Assembly: GCA_949126835.1 (NCBI GenBank)
Contig: OX421509.1
Coordinates: forward strand, 15,769,124 to 15,833,123
Direction: 5' to 3'
From: Anisus vortex
Lineage: Eukaryota > Mollusca > Gastropoda > Planorbidae
DNA: 64,000 nucleotides
Shown here: piece after piece, positions 1 through 11,400 of the stretch
Layout: the number at the start of each line of letters is the position of its first letter
Position numbering within the stretch: the stretch's first letter is position 1
Position numbers and translations under genes: made by a program
The notes under the pieces: generated by a model
What the model saw: only the letters and a program-made list of their open reading frames with translations
Databases searched by the model: none
Told to the model about the DNA's origin: nothing

Positions 1-880
1 AACACACTTAAGGAAGGCAACTATAGAAAGAACATTCATATGGCTGAAATTATTCACTATGTCAGCTGTACTACTACTCTTCATGGCATTAAAGGTTTAA
101 TGACTGGTATATATTTCAACTCATTTAAAATTCACACTCAACTGATCTCAGCTCTATCTTCATTAGTGTCAACTAAAAAGAAATAAATTGGTTATACAAA
201 TCACTGTGTCATATTAAATGACAATTGAACTAAATTCTGATTGGTCCAGTGAATGAATGGACTGTACATGACTGTTCATTAAACCAGAAATTAAATTGGT
301 TACACAAATCACTGTGTCATATCAAATGACAATTTGAACTAAATTCTGATTGGTCCAGTGAATGAATGGACTGTACATGACTGTTCATTAAACCAGAAAT
401 TAAATTCTTCCAAAGAAAGATTGCCTGAAATGGGTGGAAACTTAAAAGCTACAAATCACAACACTGAACTGGGTCAAACAGTTACACAACCTGTATATTT
501 TATACAACACACAAACTTTTTCTATAACTAGCTTCAGCATGCCATTATGAGTGCAATTATTTTATACTGTAACATTTCAATGTAATAACTTTTATAACAA
601 TTGTGAAGTTTGCAATCCTCTAAAATGTACCATTTTCATTTCAATAATCACACACTATTTTTATTTATTGTAATTCAATGACTAATTTTATAGTTTTCTA
701 TACCTGTGAAAAAAAGAACTACAAACTACTCCAGAATGAGATTTAAAATGTGTCTAATGTCACATTGCTTATGTCCCTTATTTATGTAGACAATTTTTTA
801 ATAAAAATATTCACACATATAATAATGCCAGAAATAAATATCAGTAGATTGTTATGTAAGTTATGTAAAACAAAAAATGA
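1..880. other. 3' flanking region of APC homologue, no gene seen
   Basis: AT-rich DNA beyond the likely polyadenylation site of the minus-strand APC gene. No open reading frame with recognisable protein content was seen on either strand. The only structure noted is a two-copy direct repeat at 187-405. Confidence 0.5.
187..405. repeat. two-copy direct repeat, about 108-bp unit
   Basis: The block starting ATTGGTTA at 187 recurs starting ATTGGTTA-like at 295 with only a few substitutions or indels, ending near 405. It is a simple tandem duplication in the 3' flank. Confidence 0.9.
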
Positions 881-2060
881 TTTGTCTGTACACAGATTTA
901 TTATATTCTAAACAATACAAAAAATATATATACACACAAAATGTCAATCATACAAACAAGTACAAAAATGTATATAAAAATACAAAATGTCAATATTTGT
1001 TTCATTTAGATGTACCGGTGCATTGGACACCCAAGTAAAAATACACATTACAGTACACTTTCTGTAACATGATACATAATACAAAAAAATTTGTCAGCAA
1101 TTCAACAGTACAATAAAGTCATTAATGCATAGATGTTTTCTGATTGATGCTTAGGTCAAAGTTAAATTGATACATAAATATACGACTGGAAGGAAACAGT
1201 TTGTAAATTCAGCATCTCAAAAGTTTAACTTCATAAACACATTTGATTTAAAGGCCTAAGAAAATATTCATTAATTGAATTAATAGATAAAAGATGTTTG
1301 AGTAAGAGTCTTCAATAAACCTGTTAGTGCAAAAACTGAAACCAACTGTTGTGTGGGCCAAATTGTACAGCTTGAAATAATTTGATTCAGTGTTCAATGG
1401 CATTCAGCTTGTTTTAATTGAGCCAGCTGATGGGCCTTCCATACTAGCAGCTCAACTGTTGCATGGAGGAACTAAGACATTAAATGATAATAAATGCTTA
1501 TTAAGTACATCAAATAATAATAGTAGGAAGAAAAAATTCTTAGTATATCTTTCCAAAAACAGCACTTTATCATCAACAGTCAATGTGACAAATGCCAATA
1601 GTTTATGATTGAGTCTGTCCTGACATGTGCAGACACTGACATGTAGGGAGTGGAAATGTTTGAGTACATGTCACACAATCCTTTTGGTTTAACCCTATAT
1701 TGGTTTCCAGACAACCAGTGTCTGAGTGAGTGTTGCCAATTGTAATGTAACTGGTAACCCATTCTTTCTGATTACACTCCCCACAGTACAAGCTCGAAAA
1801 GAAAAGAATTCTTTCAGTAGGAAAGAATTAGTCAGTGCTGACATGTCAATACATACTTGACCACCATTAAAACAATTGGAAACTAACAACCTTTGACTTG
1901 TTCAATTATGGAAATATTCATTACAAGACAGAGTTTATGGATGGACATTAATTCATAAAATGTTTTCAATTGAATAAATAAATTACAATGCTGTGACTAT
2001 TCTTTGTCACTTGTCAATTTCAAGATACTGTCACAACAACATAAGTAAACCTATTCCATC
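881..2060 (-). other. probable 3' UTR of APC homologue
   Basis: Runs from the TAG stop (2063-2061) down to a candidate poly(A) signal at 902-897. No splice sites or coding content stand out. The extent is inferred from the signal only; longer UTRs ending near 660 are also possible because further AATAAA copies lie there on the minus strand. Confidence 0.4.
897..902 (-). promoter_or_regulatory. candidate polyadenylation signal AATAAA
   Basis: First canonical AATAAA found downstream of the APC stop on the minus strand. It is followed within about 30 nt by a T-rich/GT-containing stretch, as expected of a downstream element. Other AATAAA copies further on mean the choice is uncertain. Confidence 0.4.
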
Positions 2061-5000
2061 CTAGACAGTGGTTACCATGCAAGCTGCTACAATATCACCA
2101 TCACTTTTACCATCATCTCCTTTGCCAGTGGATGCATTTTGTTGACGCCGTCTGGCCAGCAACATTTCAGTTTTGGTCAAGTGTTTGCTCTGGTCACCCT
2201 CCCTGCCATCCCCTGGGTGATCATCTGGACAAAGCTGACCTGTGAAGGAAGGCGTGCTGGACAGCAAGTCCGCCACAAGACTGCCAGCATTTCCATTGGC
2301 TGTAACAGTTGGTGGGTTGTAGTTGAACGGGGCAACAATGGCCGATGGACTGACTTTGTGTTCTGTACGCAACTGACCAGGTTTGGGAGTGATTGTTGTA
2401 GTTGTTCCTTGGTTACACACAAGCTTGTCATCTACATCAGACATTGTACACGGCTCAATTTTAATATTGGCACTAAAGAAATCATAATCTTTTCTATCTT
2501 TAGAGTTTTTCTTCTCTTTACTGACAGATTTTTTACCTTTGTTCATTTCTTTATCAGCAGATTTGGACTTGCTCATTTCATGAGTTTTCTTAGAGTCTTT
2601 ATCCTTGTACTTACTAGAACCGAACAGTCTCTTCAGACCTTGAGCTACTTTTGATTTGGTTTTACCACCAGTTTTCTCCTCCTGTTTGTTCTTCTTGTCA
2701 TGTTTGGACAGTGGCGTGTCACTGATGTCACTAATGACAGTGCCATCTATGAGAGAAGTTTTGTGTTGAAACAGAAAACTGTTATTGTTACTGTTGTTAA
2801 ATCCAATAGAATCATTGAAAGAACACATTGACCTACATGTCTCATCAGCATTGGGAAGTTCCAAGTCAGATATGCTGGGGTCTCTCCTCTTCTTCCTGAA
2901 TGTGCTAGAGTCTATTGGAGTGCCCGAGTCACAACTCTGGTCAAGAGAGTCAGCAGATACCGAGTGTCCAGTGGTTCTCACATTGTCATGTTGACTCAGC
3001 AGGGACTCTTCAAACATATTACTTTCATAGCTTTTATTTGTAGCAGATAATCCATGAGATTTGTTCCTGTTCATTTCATCATCAAATTCCTCATCATCAC
3101 AGTCATCAAACAACTCAAACACTTCACCCCTACGTACCCCACTCTCTGGAGACTCATAGCTATCTTGTTTATAATTGTTAACCTTGGACAAGTCTGTTGC
3201 TTTCTTTACATTTAGCTGTCCAGGCTTGGGGCTCTGCTTGCTACCTTGTATTCCCTTAACTTCAGTGGCAATTTTCTCAAAAGTGGCACTTTTACATATT
3301 CCATCTGTGGTAGACTTGGAGGCAGTAAGGCTAGATGATGCAGGAAGGGTTGCTGCCTTTGTTTTGAATCCAGACGGAGGAAGACTACTGGGTTTAGTGC
3401 TATTAGGAGATGTGGAAACAGGAAGTTTGGACAAGGATGATGATGCTGAGGATGATGGGCTCTCCCGTGATGGTGATCTCTCAAGGCTGCCATCCCTCTT
3501 CCACAATGTTGCAATCTTGCTGGTGACCTGTTTCTTGCCAGCCACACCAGGTGTTCGTTTATTTGATTCACCATTCAGTGACGTGTTGGAACCATCAGAG
3601 GTTCTGGTTGGGATTCCAGAGGTGGAAGAATGGGAGGACCTACGGCTGTTTCCATTACTTACAGGGGTCATAGGTCTGTTTGGGGCTTTCAAACTATCAC
3701 TTGATTTATTCACACTGCTGGACTTTGCGTCAGTACTTAAGCTTCTACTAAAGCCTTTGACGGTTCCAACGTTGGCAGGGCTACTGCTATTTTTACTCAC
3801 TGTTGTCTTTTTCTCACCAGCAGATTGACTTATGGTATTTCCACTGAGTGACCTTGTTGTAGTTACAGGTGGTGCTGCCCTTACTTGACTACTTGGAGAG
3901 ACAGATGCTTTATTTCCTTGGGACAGGGTTGGAAGCTTGGACTGGTTCTGAACAGTGACGGCATTAACAGATGCTTTGGCAGTGGTGGGGATGGAGCTTG
4001 GAGATTTGTTTGGTGCTTTCAACACTCGTTTCATTGCTGGTACATCCCCATTTCTCGGTACTTGCGAAACATCCAGCATAAAGTTGTCTCGATTGTTAGC
4101 ATTATATCCTCCTGCCTCATCTGATAGTTCTCTCACGCCTTGCGAGCTTTCTGCTCCCTTGTTCTCTTTATCTTCAGAGCAGACAGTTTTATGACCAATG
4201 TTTGGTGATGAGCTGCTGGTGTTCTTATCTTTAACAAGGGATCTCACTGGATGTGTTGGTCTGACAATATTGGTACTTTTACTAACTGTGCTGGATGGAG
4301 GTGAGCTGGATGTTTTGGTTACAATAGCCTTAGCATTCGTGCCACGCCCTGCTGGAGAAGTGCCTTGAGCAGTTCTAGGACTTATCTGTTTGACATTGTC
4401 GGAAGGTTTTCCATTAGCCGGACCAGCAGACCTTGACCTTGGACTTACAGCTTTCTTAGGTAATTCCTTTTTAAGGTTATTGTTCATTGGAGTATTTTGT
4501 CCAGGCTGTCTGCTTCTTGGGGACACATGGGCAACAACTGCTTGTTTTGGTGGGGTCTTTTTCATTGCTGGCACACTAGTGTTTCTCTGTGGAACTACAC
4601 CTTTCATTCCTGGTGTACTAGCAGATCCAGTTATGGGTTTAATGCTAGCATTGTTAGATTTGCCTGGGTAGAGTGGCTTTCTACGTCCCCTCACAGCCCT
4701 TCCTTCCTCGTCACCTTCATCAGCCAATACTTTGTGCACTTGACTCTGCATCAAACCTGGCTTGACAATTTTAGGCCCCACTTTCAAGTGGGATGAGCTC
4801 TGGCTTTTCATTTCTGCCAGTGTTGCAGAGGAGAAATCTGAAGTCTGGTCTGACCAGGTGGCTGATACTTCAGAATTGCTATCTGAGGCGTAGTCATTGG
4901 AAACTAATGAAATGGTCTCATTCTCAATAAACAAGTCTTCATCTACTGTGCTACCACTCATCTTAGTTGTCTGAATCTCAGACATAATCAGGTGGACATT

Positions 5001-8000
5001 CTCTGCTAGAAGTCTTTCTTCCTCCTCAAGGGAAATATTCCCATCATACACTTCATCATAGTCTGGATCCTCTTCATCTTCTATAAAAAAATGTACATCC
5101 CCGTTCTGTTCTTCCGATTCTGCCTTGACAGTAATGTTACTTACATTATTATCATCATACCCAGCTTCATCAGCTTTCAATGTCTGGTTCACAGCATCCT
5201 CATCTGCAGCTATTTCAACCACACCGTGGTCATTGAACACAGCTGTGTCTACATCCACATCATCACGCAGGGACAGCAGTCCACGCATATTGTCCTTAGA
5301 TATCTCACGCACTTTGGCTGCAAAGTCATTTATTTCTTTACTGACTTTTATCTGGCTCTCACATTGTTCCTGCCTGGCATGCAGAACATTATCAAAAGAA
5401 TCTAAAGAGCCTTGGTGCATCTGCTGACCAGAACTGACCTTGACTAATTTGTTGCTAATGTCCTTCTGAGCCTTCAGATAGTTTTCATTGTCTTGTGAGT
5501 GAGACCTGAAATGGGCTCTTGAGATTTTGTTGTCATCTTGTGAGTGATGGCGCTGTCTTCGCCAGCTGCAATATCTGGACTGCCTGGACGAGGGAGTTGT
5601 CTGGAAATCAAGATCCAGTTCTGTGGTGTCTGAACACGACCTGGTCATCAGATTTTCACAACTGCTTTGGTCCTGAGACAATGAGCCATGAGATCCATGA
5701 TCATTATCACTGCCACTAAGGTAGCCATTGGATATCCCAGTGGTCATTTCAAGGGATGCACTCTTCAGGAGTCCACCGTTCATTGACATGTTGCCAACTT
5801 TCATTCCAGGTTTGTTTGCAAAAAACTTTCCCCTGGAGTTTCGCTTGGTTTTGTCTTCTCCTCTAGAATGTCTTGCTTTGGGCATGACTGAATTGATACA
5901 TTGTTCCAGAAGGGCTTGTTCTGAGGGTGTTGGATCACAATCTGCTAATTCATCACTAAGAGAGCCACTTGATTCACTGTGCTTTATATTTGACTTGGAA
6001 GCTGCTTCAACATGACCTTGTTGCTGCACAGCTGGCCCTTCAGACTGATCCAGTTTATCCAAACTTGCTATAGAGCTGAGGGAAGAATTCCTGGAGAAAC
6101 AAACTGGGGTGTCCTCAACAACAAATTTGATTGGCCGGTCAACTTTATCACCAGCTACGCTACTGTCCTCACTTGACTGACCAACAACATGGCGCTCTCT
6201 TGGAATGGAGGAAGAGCTGTCACTTTCATCTCTGTCATTGGAACGATTCCTGTCTTTGTGTGGGCTTCCACTGAGCCCACTAGCTGTTCCTCTTGCATCA
6301 TCTTCCCCACCAAGTGAACTCAAAGAATCATTTCTTGAAAATGTAACTGGTGTTCCTTCATCTTTATAAACATGTAAGATATCATTAGAAGGAGGTGAGA
6401 ATGTGATATCATAAGATGCTTTGGCAGGAACTCTGGGTACATTGTGAGGGATGGAAGTTTTCACATAGCCAACCTGTTGGGAGCTGTTGTATTTCTGAGC
6501 TGATGTTTGCTTCACGGATTTACTTTTCCCAGCAACACTTGCTGAACCATCCACAGAGTCAATAGTTATATCACTTAGAGTAATTGTTGAGCTTTTAGAA
6601 GAACCTTCATGGTGAAACACCTTGATGGTATCAGTTGGTATGAAATCATGAAACAGACCAACTACACCCACATTAGACATGCGGGGAATGAATGCAGACA
6701 TTTTGGAATCTTTGCCACCATCATTAGCTGAATGTTCATTGAAAGTATACTTCCTGCTTTCATTCCCAGCATCATCTCCATACTTTCTAGAAGACTTGCT
6801 TTTTGGTCTGGCTGATTCAATGACTTGATTCAACAACAGCTCATCACTCTCTTCACAAACAGAACTGTTGTCACTCTTGGCATCATCAGGTGGAGACCTG
6901 GCGGAGGAAGAGGAGGACTTTTTCGGGGATGGGCTAGAGCTGTGAGTGAGTACACTCAGATCACTCAAGGAAGTGGCTGCAGAGAAATTTAAAGGAGTTC
7001 CTTCCGTGGCATAAGATTTGATGCAATCTTCATGGCTGTCCACATATTGATTCAGTGTCTGAGTGTGTGGTAATAGAGATTCACAAACATTCTTTGTACA
7101 GGTTGAGCTTTTCTTAGGAGATGACAGTTTGGCTGCTCTATTCAGAACAGGATTTAAGTTTTTACTCACAGATGATTTGGTAGCTGTATGAGACAATAAG
7201 CCTTCAGTTCTGGAAGATTGTCCAGGTGCTGTCTCTGAAGACACTGCAGAGATTCCTGTAGAAACTTTAGACACAGGGGTTTTCTCTGACTTTACAGGCA
7301 CCTTAATGTTTCTGGAGTTTATTGAAGGCCTTGGAGGTTTTGAAGAGGTACTAGTTGGTGTAGCACATTGTGGTGGTGTGCCAGACTTAGTTTGATCTGT
7401 TGAAGGTTTGGGGATAGATGAAGATTTTGTTGGTATACCAGACTTTTTCCTGACATTGTTGTCTGGAGTACTGCGCCTCATTTTTCTAGCAGAGGATGAT
7501 GCAGATGGTGTTGGCATGCCTGAGCTAATGCACTGAGCCAGAATGTCCTCCTCACCCTCTGAAACTTCAGACATGGAAGAATCTCTATCTTCTTGTTTCA
7601 GCTGTTCAGTGGCAGGAGACCAAGGTTTGGCTGTGCCTATTGGAGGAGCAGATTTGGCAGTGACTGTTGCAGTTGCCATGGGAATTGATGATACTTTGCT
7701 GACTATTTCACAGCCAGATTCTTTTTCCTGAACTTTTGGCAAGTTTGGCTCTTGGGCTTGTGTTGGAATTTGAGGCTTTGCAGCTTGAGGTTGTTCTTTA
7801 ACTAAAACTTCTGCTTTTCTGGAGTCTTGGTTTATTCCAGGAAGAGAAACAGGAACTTCAGTCTTAACATTGGCTGCCTCAGTCTCATTAGCATGTTCCA
7901 CCAGAGTTGGTAGAGTCTTAGCTCTAGCACTGTGATTATTCTGGAACACACTAGGAGGCTGGATATTTTTCTGAAAAGTGCTAAATGTTAGAGGTGGTAT

Positions 8001-8438
8001 TTCTTGGTCCTGATGATACACAGAGAAATCAATGGGCTGGTCCTCATCAAAATCGGAAAATGGCTGCAAAATTGGTATCTCTGCATTTCTCATGGCAAAG
8101 TTGATGGGCTTGTCTTCTTCATCAAAGGTAGCAAAGCTGATGTAGGGTTCAGATTTCAGCAGTGGAGAAGGTTTGTTAAAGTCCAACATCTGCTTGGCTG
8201 AAAGCAAAGACTTTGGAGCCGGGCCAAAGTCTTTAAATCTACGTGTGGGTGAATGCGTTCTCTTGGGGCTTGAGGGCATCGATTCTGAAGGTGAATCTGG
8301 AATATCACTGGGTGAAACGACTTCACTGGCCCGCCTACTGTATTCACTAATGACTGAACTATGAACAGACTGAGTGTCAAAGCTGCTTAAGGATTCTGGA
8401 GAGCTGCTTCTGCTGAACATTAATGGAGTTTCTTCTAC
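2061..8438 (-). CDS. APC: APC coding exon 17 (large last exon)
   Basis: 6,378 nt, residues 1643-3767 and stop. Begins VEETPLMFSRSSS (20-residue repeat), then the SAMP-like SPSDIPDSPSESMP at 1684-1697. Degenerate 15-residue repeats are DKPINF (1751) and DQPIDF (1775). Further 20-residue repeats: TEGTPLNFSAATSLSDL (2120-2136), a degenerate EGSSKSSTITLSDI (2253), DEGTPVTFSRNDSLSSL (2335) and EDTPVCFSRNSSLSSI (2417). SAMP-type motifs: CISSGMP (1945), a degenerate VIESARP (2181) and CINSVMP (2489). GPKIVKPG (2863) opens a Ser/Pro/Lys-rich basic region to about 3400, resembling the microtubule-binding region. SxIP-type EB1 motifs SSIP (3123) and SGIP (3249) lie there, with others near 1975-1984. 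AIVAPFNYNPPT (about 3674) matches human ARVTPFNYNPSP, and the C-terminus VTTV is a PDZ ligand like human VTSV. Confidence 0.98.
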   Translation of the reverse strand, partial: VEETPLMFSRSSSPESLSSFDTQSVHSSVISEYSRRASEVVSPSDIPDSPSESMPSSPKRTHSPTRRFKDFGPAPKSLLSAKQMLDFNKPSPLLKSEPYISFATFDEEDKPINFAMRNAEIPILQPFSDFDEDQPIDFSVYHQDQEIPPLTFSTFQKNIQPPSVFQNNHSARAKTLPTLVEHANETEAANVKTEVPVSLPGINQDSRKAEVLVKEQPQAAKPQIPTQAQEPNLPKVQEKESGCEIVSKVSSIPMATATVTAKSAPPIGTAKPWSPATEQLKQEDRDSSMSEVSEGEEDILAQCISSGMPTPSASSSARKMRRSTPDNNVRKKSGIPTKSSSIPKPSTDQTKSGTPPQCATPTSTSSKPPRPSINSRNIKVPVKSEKTPVSKVSTGISAVSSETAPGQSSRTEGLLSHTATKSSVSKNLNPVLNRAAKLSSPKKSSTCTKNVCESLLPHTQTLNQYVDSHEDCIKSYATEGTPLNFSAATSLSDLSVLTHSSSPSPKKSSSSSARSPPDDAKSDNSSVCEESDELLLNQVIESARPKSKSSRKYGDDAGNESRKYTFNEHSANDGGKDSKMSAFIPRMSNVGVVGLFHDFIPTDTIKVFHHEGSSKSSTITLSDITIDSVDGSASVAGKSKSVKQTSAQKYNSSQQVGYVKTSIPHNVPRVPAKASYDITFSPPSNDILHVYKDEGTPVTFSRNDSLSSLGGEDDARGTASGLSGSPHKDRNRSNDRDESDSSSSIPRERHVVGQSSEDSSVAGDKVDRPIKFVVEDTPVCFSRNSSLSSIASLDKLDQSEGPAVQQQGHVEAASKSNIKHSESSGSLSDELADCDPTPSEQALLEQCINSVMPKARHSRGEDKTKRNSRGKFFANKPGMKVGNMSMNGGLLKSASLEMTTGISNGYLSGSDNDHGSHGSLSQDQSSCENLMTRSCSDTTELDLDFQTTPSSRQSRYCSWRRQRHHSQDDNKISRAHFRSHSQDNENYLKAQKDISNKLVKVSSGQQMHQGSLDSFDNVLHARQEQCESQIKVSKEINDFAAKVREISKDNMRGLLSLRDDVDVDTAVFNDHGVVEIAADEDAVNQTLKADEAGYDDNNVSNITVKAESEEQNGDVHFFIEDEEDPDYDEVYDGNISLEEEERLLAENVHLIMSEIQTTKMSGSTVDEDLFIENETISLVSNDYASDSNSEVSATWSDQTSDFSSATLAEMKSQSSSHLKVGPKIVKPGLMQSQVHKVLADEGDEEGRAVRGRRKPLYPGKSNNASIKPITGSASTPGMKGVVPQRNTSVPAMKKTPPKQAVVAHVSPRSRQPGQNTPMNNNLKKELPKKAVSPRSRSAGPANGKPSDNVKQISPRTAQGTSPAGRGTNAKAIVTKTSSSPPSSTVSKSTNIVRPTHPVRSLVKDKNTSSSSPNIGHKTVCSEDKENKGAESSQGVRELSDEAGGYNANNRDNFMLDVSQVPRNGDVPAMKRVLKAPNKSPSSIPTTAKASVNAVTVQNQSKLPTLSQGNKASVSPSSQVRAAPPVTTTRSLSGNTISQSAGEKKTTVSKNSSSPANVGTVKGFSRSLSTDAKSSSVNKSSDSLKAPNRPMTPVSNGNSRRSSHSSTSGIPTRTSDGSNTSLNGESNKRTPGVAGKKQVTSKIATLWKRDGSLERSPSRESPSSSASSSLSKLPVSTSPNSTKPSSLPPSGFKTKAATLPASSSLTASKSTTDGICKSATFEKIATEVKGIQGSKQSPKPGQLNVKKATDLSKVNNYKQDSYESPESGVRRGEVFELFDDCDDEEFDDEMNRNKSHGLSATNKSYESNMFEESLLSQHDNVRTTGHSVSADSLDQSCDSGTPIDSSTFRKKRRDPSISDLELPNADETCRSMCSFNDSIGFNNSNNNSFLFQHKTSLIDGTVISDISDTPLSKHDKKNKQEEKTGGKTKSKVAQGLKRLFGSSKYKDKDSKKTHEMSKSKSADKEMNKGKKSVSKEKKNSKDRKDYDFFSANIKIEPCTMSDVDDKLVCNQGTTTTITPKPGQLRTEHKVSPSAIVAPFNYNPPTVTANGNAGSLVADLLSSTPSFTGQLCPDDHPGDGREGDQSKHLTKTEMLLARRRQQNASTGKGDDGKSDGDIVAACMVTTV

Positions 8439-11400
8439 CTGTGAACAAATAGAAATGAAATTATTACAAGGTTGCAGCCTCCAAACATGGTCAGAAAATG
8501 GAAAATCAAGTTATTGAGATAACTTACAGGAATTGAAAAGAAGCTATTGTCAGATAATGAAAACTAATTATGAACGTACCTGGTGATTTTCATCAAAGGT
8601 AACTGTCTTAGCCTCACGATCACGAGGCACCTGGTCAGTAGACGTCCGCCTGAGTTTAGATCCAGGCTTGGAAGATGCACTAGAAGCTTGTTTATTTTCT
8701 ATGACTGAGATCACCATAGCATCTGGTGTTTCCACTTCCTCAATGTTGGTAAGTTCAATCTAGCACAACAAAAACATTATAGGTATTTTATCTTTTCAAG
8801 ATTTTTCTTAGTTTTAGAAGCAAAAAAACAAACTTTTTTATGCTGCCAATTTGAGATATATTTATGACATTAATTTGAATGACTATTTCTGAAGGAAACA
8901 AATCTAATATTACTTCATCAAGTGAATGTAAATGACATGTTGCATAGAAACTTGACACAAACCTTTTCAGCCATAGTTCCAGCCAGCCTAAATGGTCCTT
9001 CAGCTTCTCTTGCTTCACTGCTATGTAGACTGCTAAGGGAAGACACTCTAGAAAAACAAACTGGAGTTCCCTCCTCACAGTAAGTTTTAGTTTGATCCAA
9101 TGCACCTGGTGACAATATGGAGTAGAGTTTTCTAAGGACATTGTCATTTGCAACTCAACTACACTTTCAATGATTGGCATTCAGAACATAGGAGATTGCC
9201 TAAGAACAAAACTATTACAAGCAAGAAGAAAAGGTTTATTCCTTTTCATCACAATTCTTTTTTTTTCTTTTGGCGCTTTTTAAAAAGAACAAATTATAGA
9301 TATATTTATTTCAATGCATTTTAAAAATATTTTTGGAGCATCCTGTTTACATATGGTATCGAGATCAGTGCCTACTGACCGGTGCAACTGTGGGGTGTTA
9401 AAACTGCTGTTGACGAAATTGGGCAGTGGTCTAGTTGGTGTGGTGAGCAGTGCTAGATTGCCTAGAGCAGGGGTCGGGAACCTTTTTGTCTGAGAGAGCC
9501 ATGTACCCCACATATTTTGAAAAGTAAATCTGTGAGAGCCATACATTATTTAAAAAAATGAAAATTCAAGTAGATGTGCATTTTGTGTAATTTCAACACT
9601 AAAAGTACAATAATTATGTCTTCGAATTCTTCTGATGCTGAGCTGCAGTAGACTTTAGCTCATTTGTTGAATGAAATATTGATATGCAATTATATTATTA
9701 TGTAGATCAAAAAGTCTAAAAAAACATTTTTAATAATCGAACATTAGTCTGCGAGCCTGATGCAGCCATCAAAAGAGCCACATCTGGCTCGCGAGCCATG
9801 GGTTCCCGACCCCTGGCCTAGAGACTTCCTTGCCTGATGGCTATGTTGCATGTTGCCTCCAGGTCTAAGACTAGTATTGTTCAAACATCAGCAACAGTAT
9901 TAACACTAAATAAAAAAAGGTACCTTCATTTGTATCTGCATGAAAATTTAGTTGATCACTTTGTAAGTCTGACATTTGAGAACTTGCCTTGGATGAAATG
10001 GGAGCTGATGACAAATAAAACAATACGCTTAGAATACACTGAGTACATCAAGACAAATACATCATGTTAACACAGTTTTATAAAGTCATAAAATGAAAGA
10101 CTAGTATAGAATTACCACTATTTCTGACACTGTTTCCACAAATAACAGTTGAAGCTGTTCGTCTGTCTGTTGTTTGACTTCCAGAACTGCTTGTCGTGTG
10201 GTCTGCATCACATTTTGATTTGGTCATGCTCCTGTCTGCATCAGACATGGTCAATGTCCTATCTGGGTCAAGAAGGGTTGTATTCTTGGAAGGACTGCCT
10301 TCAGCATAATTCTCATGTCTACATGTATGGTTCATATCTTCTTCCTCCTCTTCCTCTCTGTCCCCATCAGTTTTACCAGCCTGTGTCAGGTCTGTCAGTG
10401 AGGTGGCTGTAGACAAGTACGGTGTACCCTCTGTACAGAAAGTTCTCACTTGGTCATCGTTGGAGCTGTTGTCCAGGCGATCATTGGCCCTACGAGCCTC
10501 GGCATACTTACATTCAACACAATGACGTTCATCTTGATACACAGGTATATCTGGAGCTGCGGCAACAGCACTGTCTCTGTACCTCATTGAATAGTTAATG
10601 GGCTGTTCCTGGTAACTATCACCACAGCTGTCTTCGGATACTTCATTGTAGCGAAGGCTGAAGTCTGTAGGTTGATCTACAACAGAATCGAGATCTGTTT
10701 CTGCATACACATTCACATGTTGCATAGGGAGATGATGGCCTTTGTTCTGGTGTGCAACTGGCATGCTGCGCAACTGTGCACAAGTGTTAAACATCTTTCC
10801 AGTTGGTGTGAAACCTGGATGGTTGGAACCAGGAGCATGTGGAAGACTTGAAGAGTGTGGATAGTGATACTCTAATTGGTGAGATGAGGAGAGAAAAGAA
10901 TTTCCCTGTGGAGTCAGGAACTGAGCGGGATGGTATCCTAGATCACTGCCAACTGACCGGTGCATCTGTGGGGTGTGAAAACTGTTGTGGATGAAACTGG
11001 GCACTGGTCTAGTTGGTGTGGTCAGCAGTGCTGGATTGCCTAGAGTAGATGACTTCTTCTCCTGGTGGCTATTTATTTTAAAGCTTTGTTCCATGTTGCC
11101 TACAGGTCTGAGGCTGCCATTGTTACTTGTTGCATTTAAATGATTATACGTGGAGTGAGGGTTGGTGTTAGAAGCTGTTTTATTGCTGCCACTTATATGG
11201 CCATCTTGATATTTCAAACTGTAGTTGACTGGTTGATCAGTATCCTCTTCCTGGGCATGTGCTGTCCTGCTGTCAATACTGGAGTTGTGAAGGTTCCCGG
11301 TGAGTCCAGAGGATGATTTAGCTAAACGCTCAAAGAGGGACTGTTGATTTGGATAATGGAGTGATTGAGATGGTGCAGACTGAGTCAGAGATAACTGACC

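Larger units (their letters stand above)
9106..10115 (-). other. intron 14, with a copied exon fragment and a hAT MITE
   Basis: Non-coding between exons 14 and 15. Contains a decayed copy of exon-14 coding sequence (9355-9880) split by a short hAT-type element (9468-9815). The rest is AT-rich. Confidence 0.85.

Noticed and set aside
2139..2654. 171-codon plus-strand frame and others opposite exon 17
   Set aside because: Antisense shadows of the APC coding exon; no recognisable content.
9280..9546. Separate small gene with LLTTPTRPLPNF
   Set aside because: It is a decayed copy of APC exon 14 broken by a MITE.
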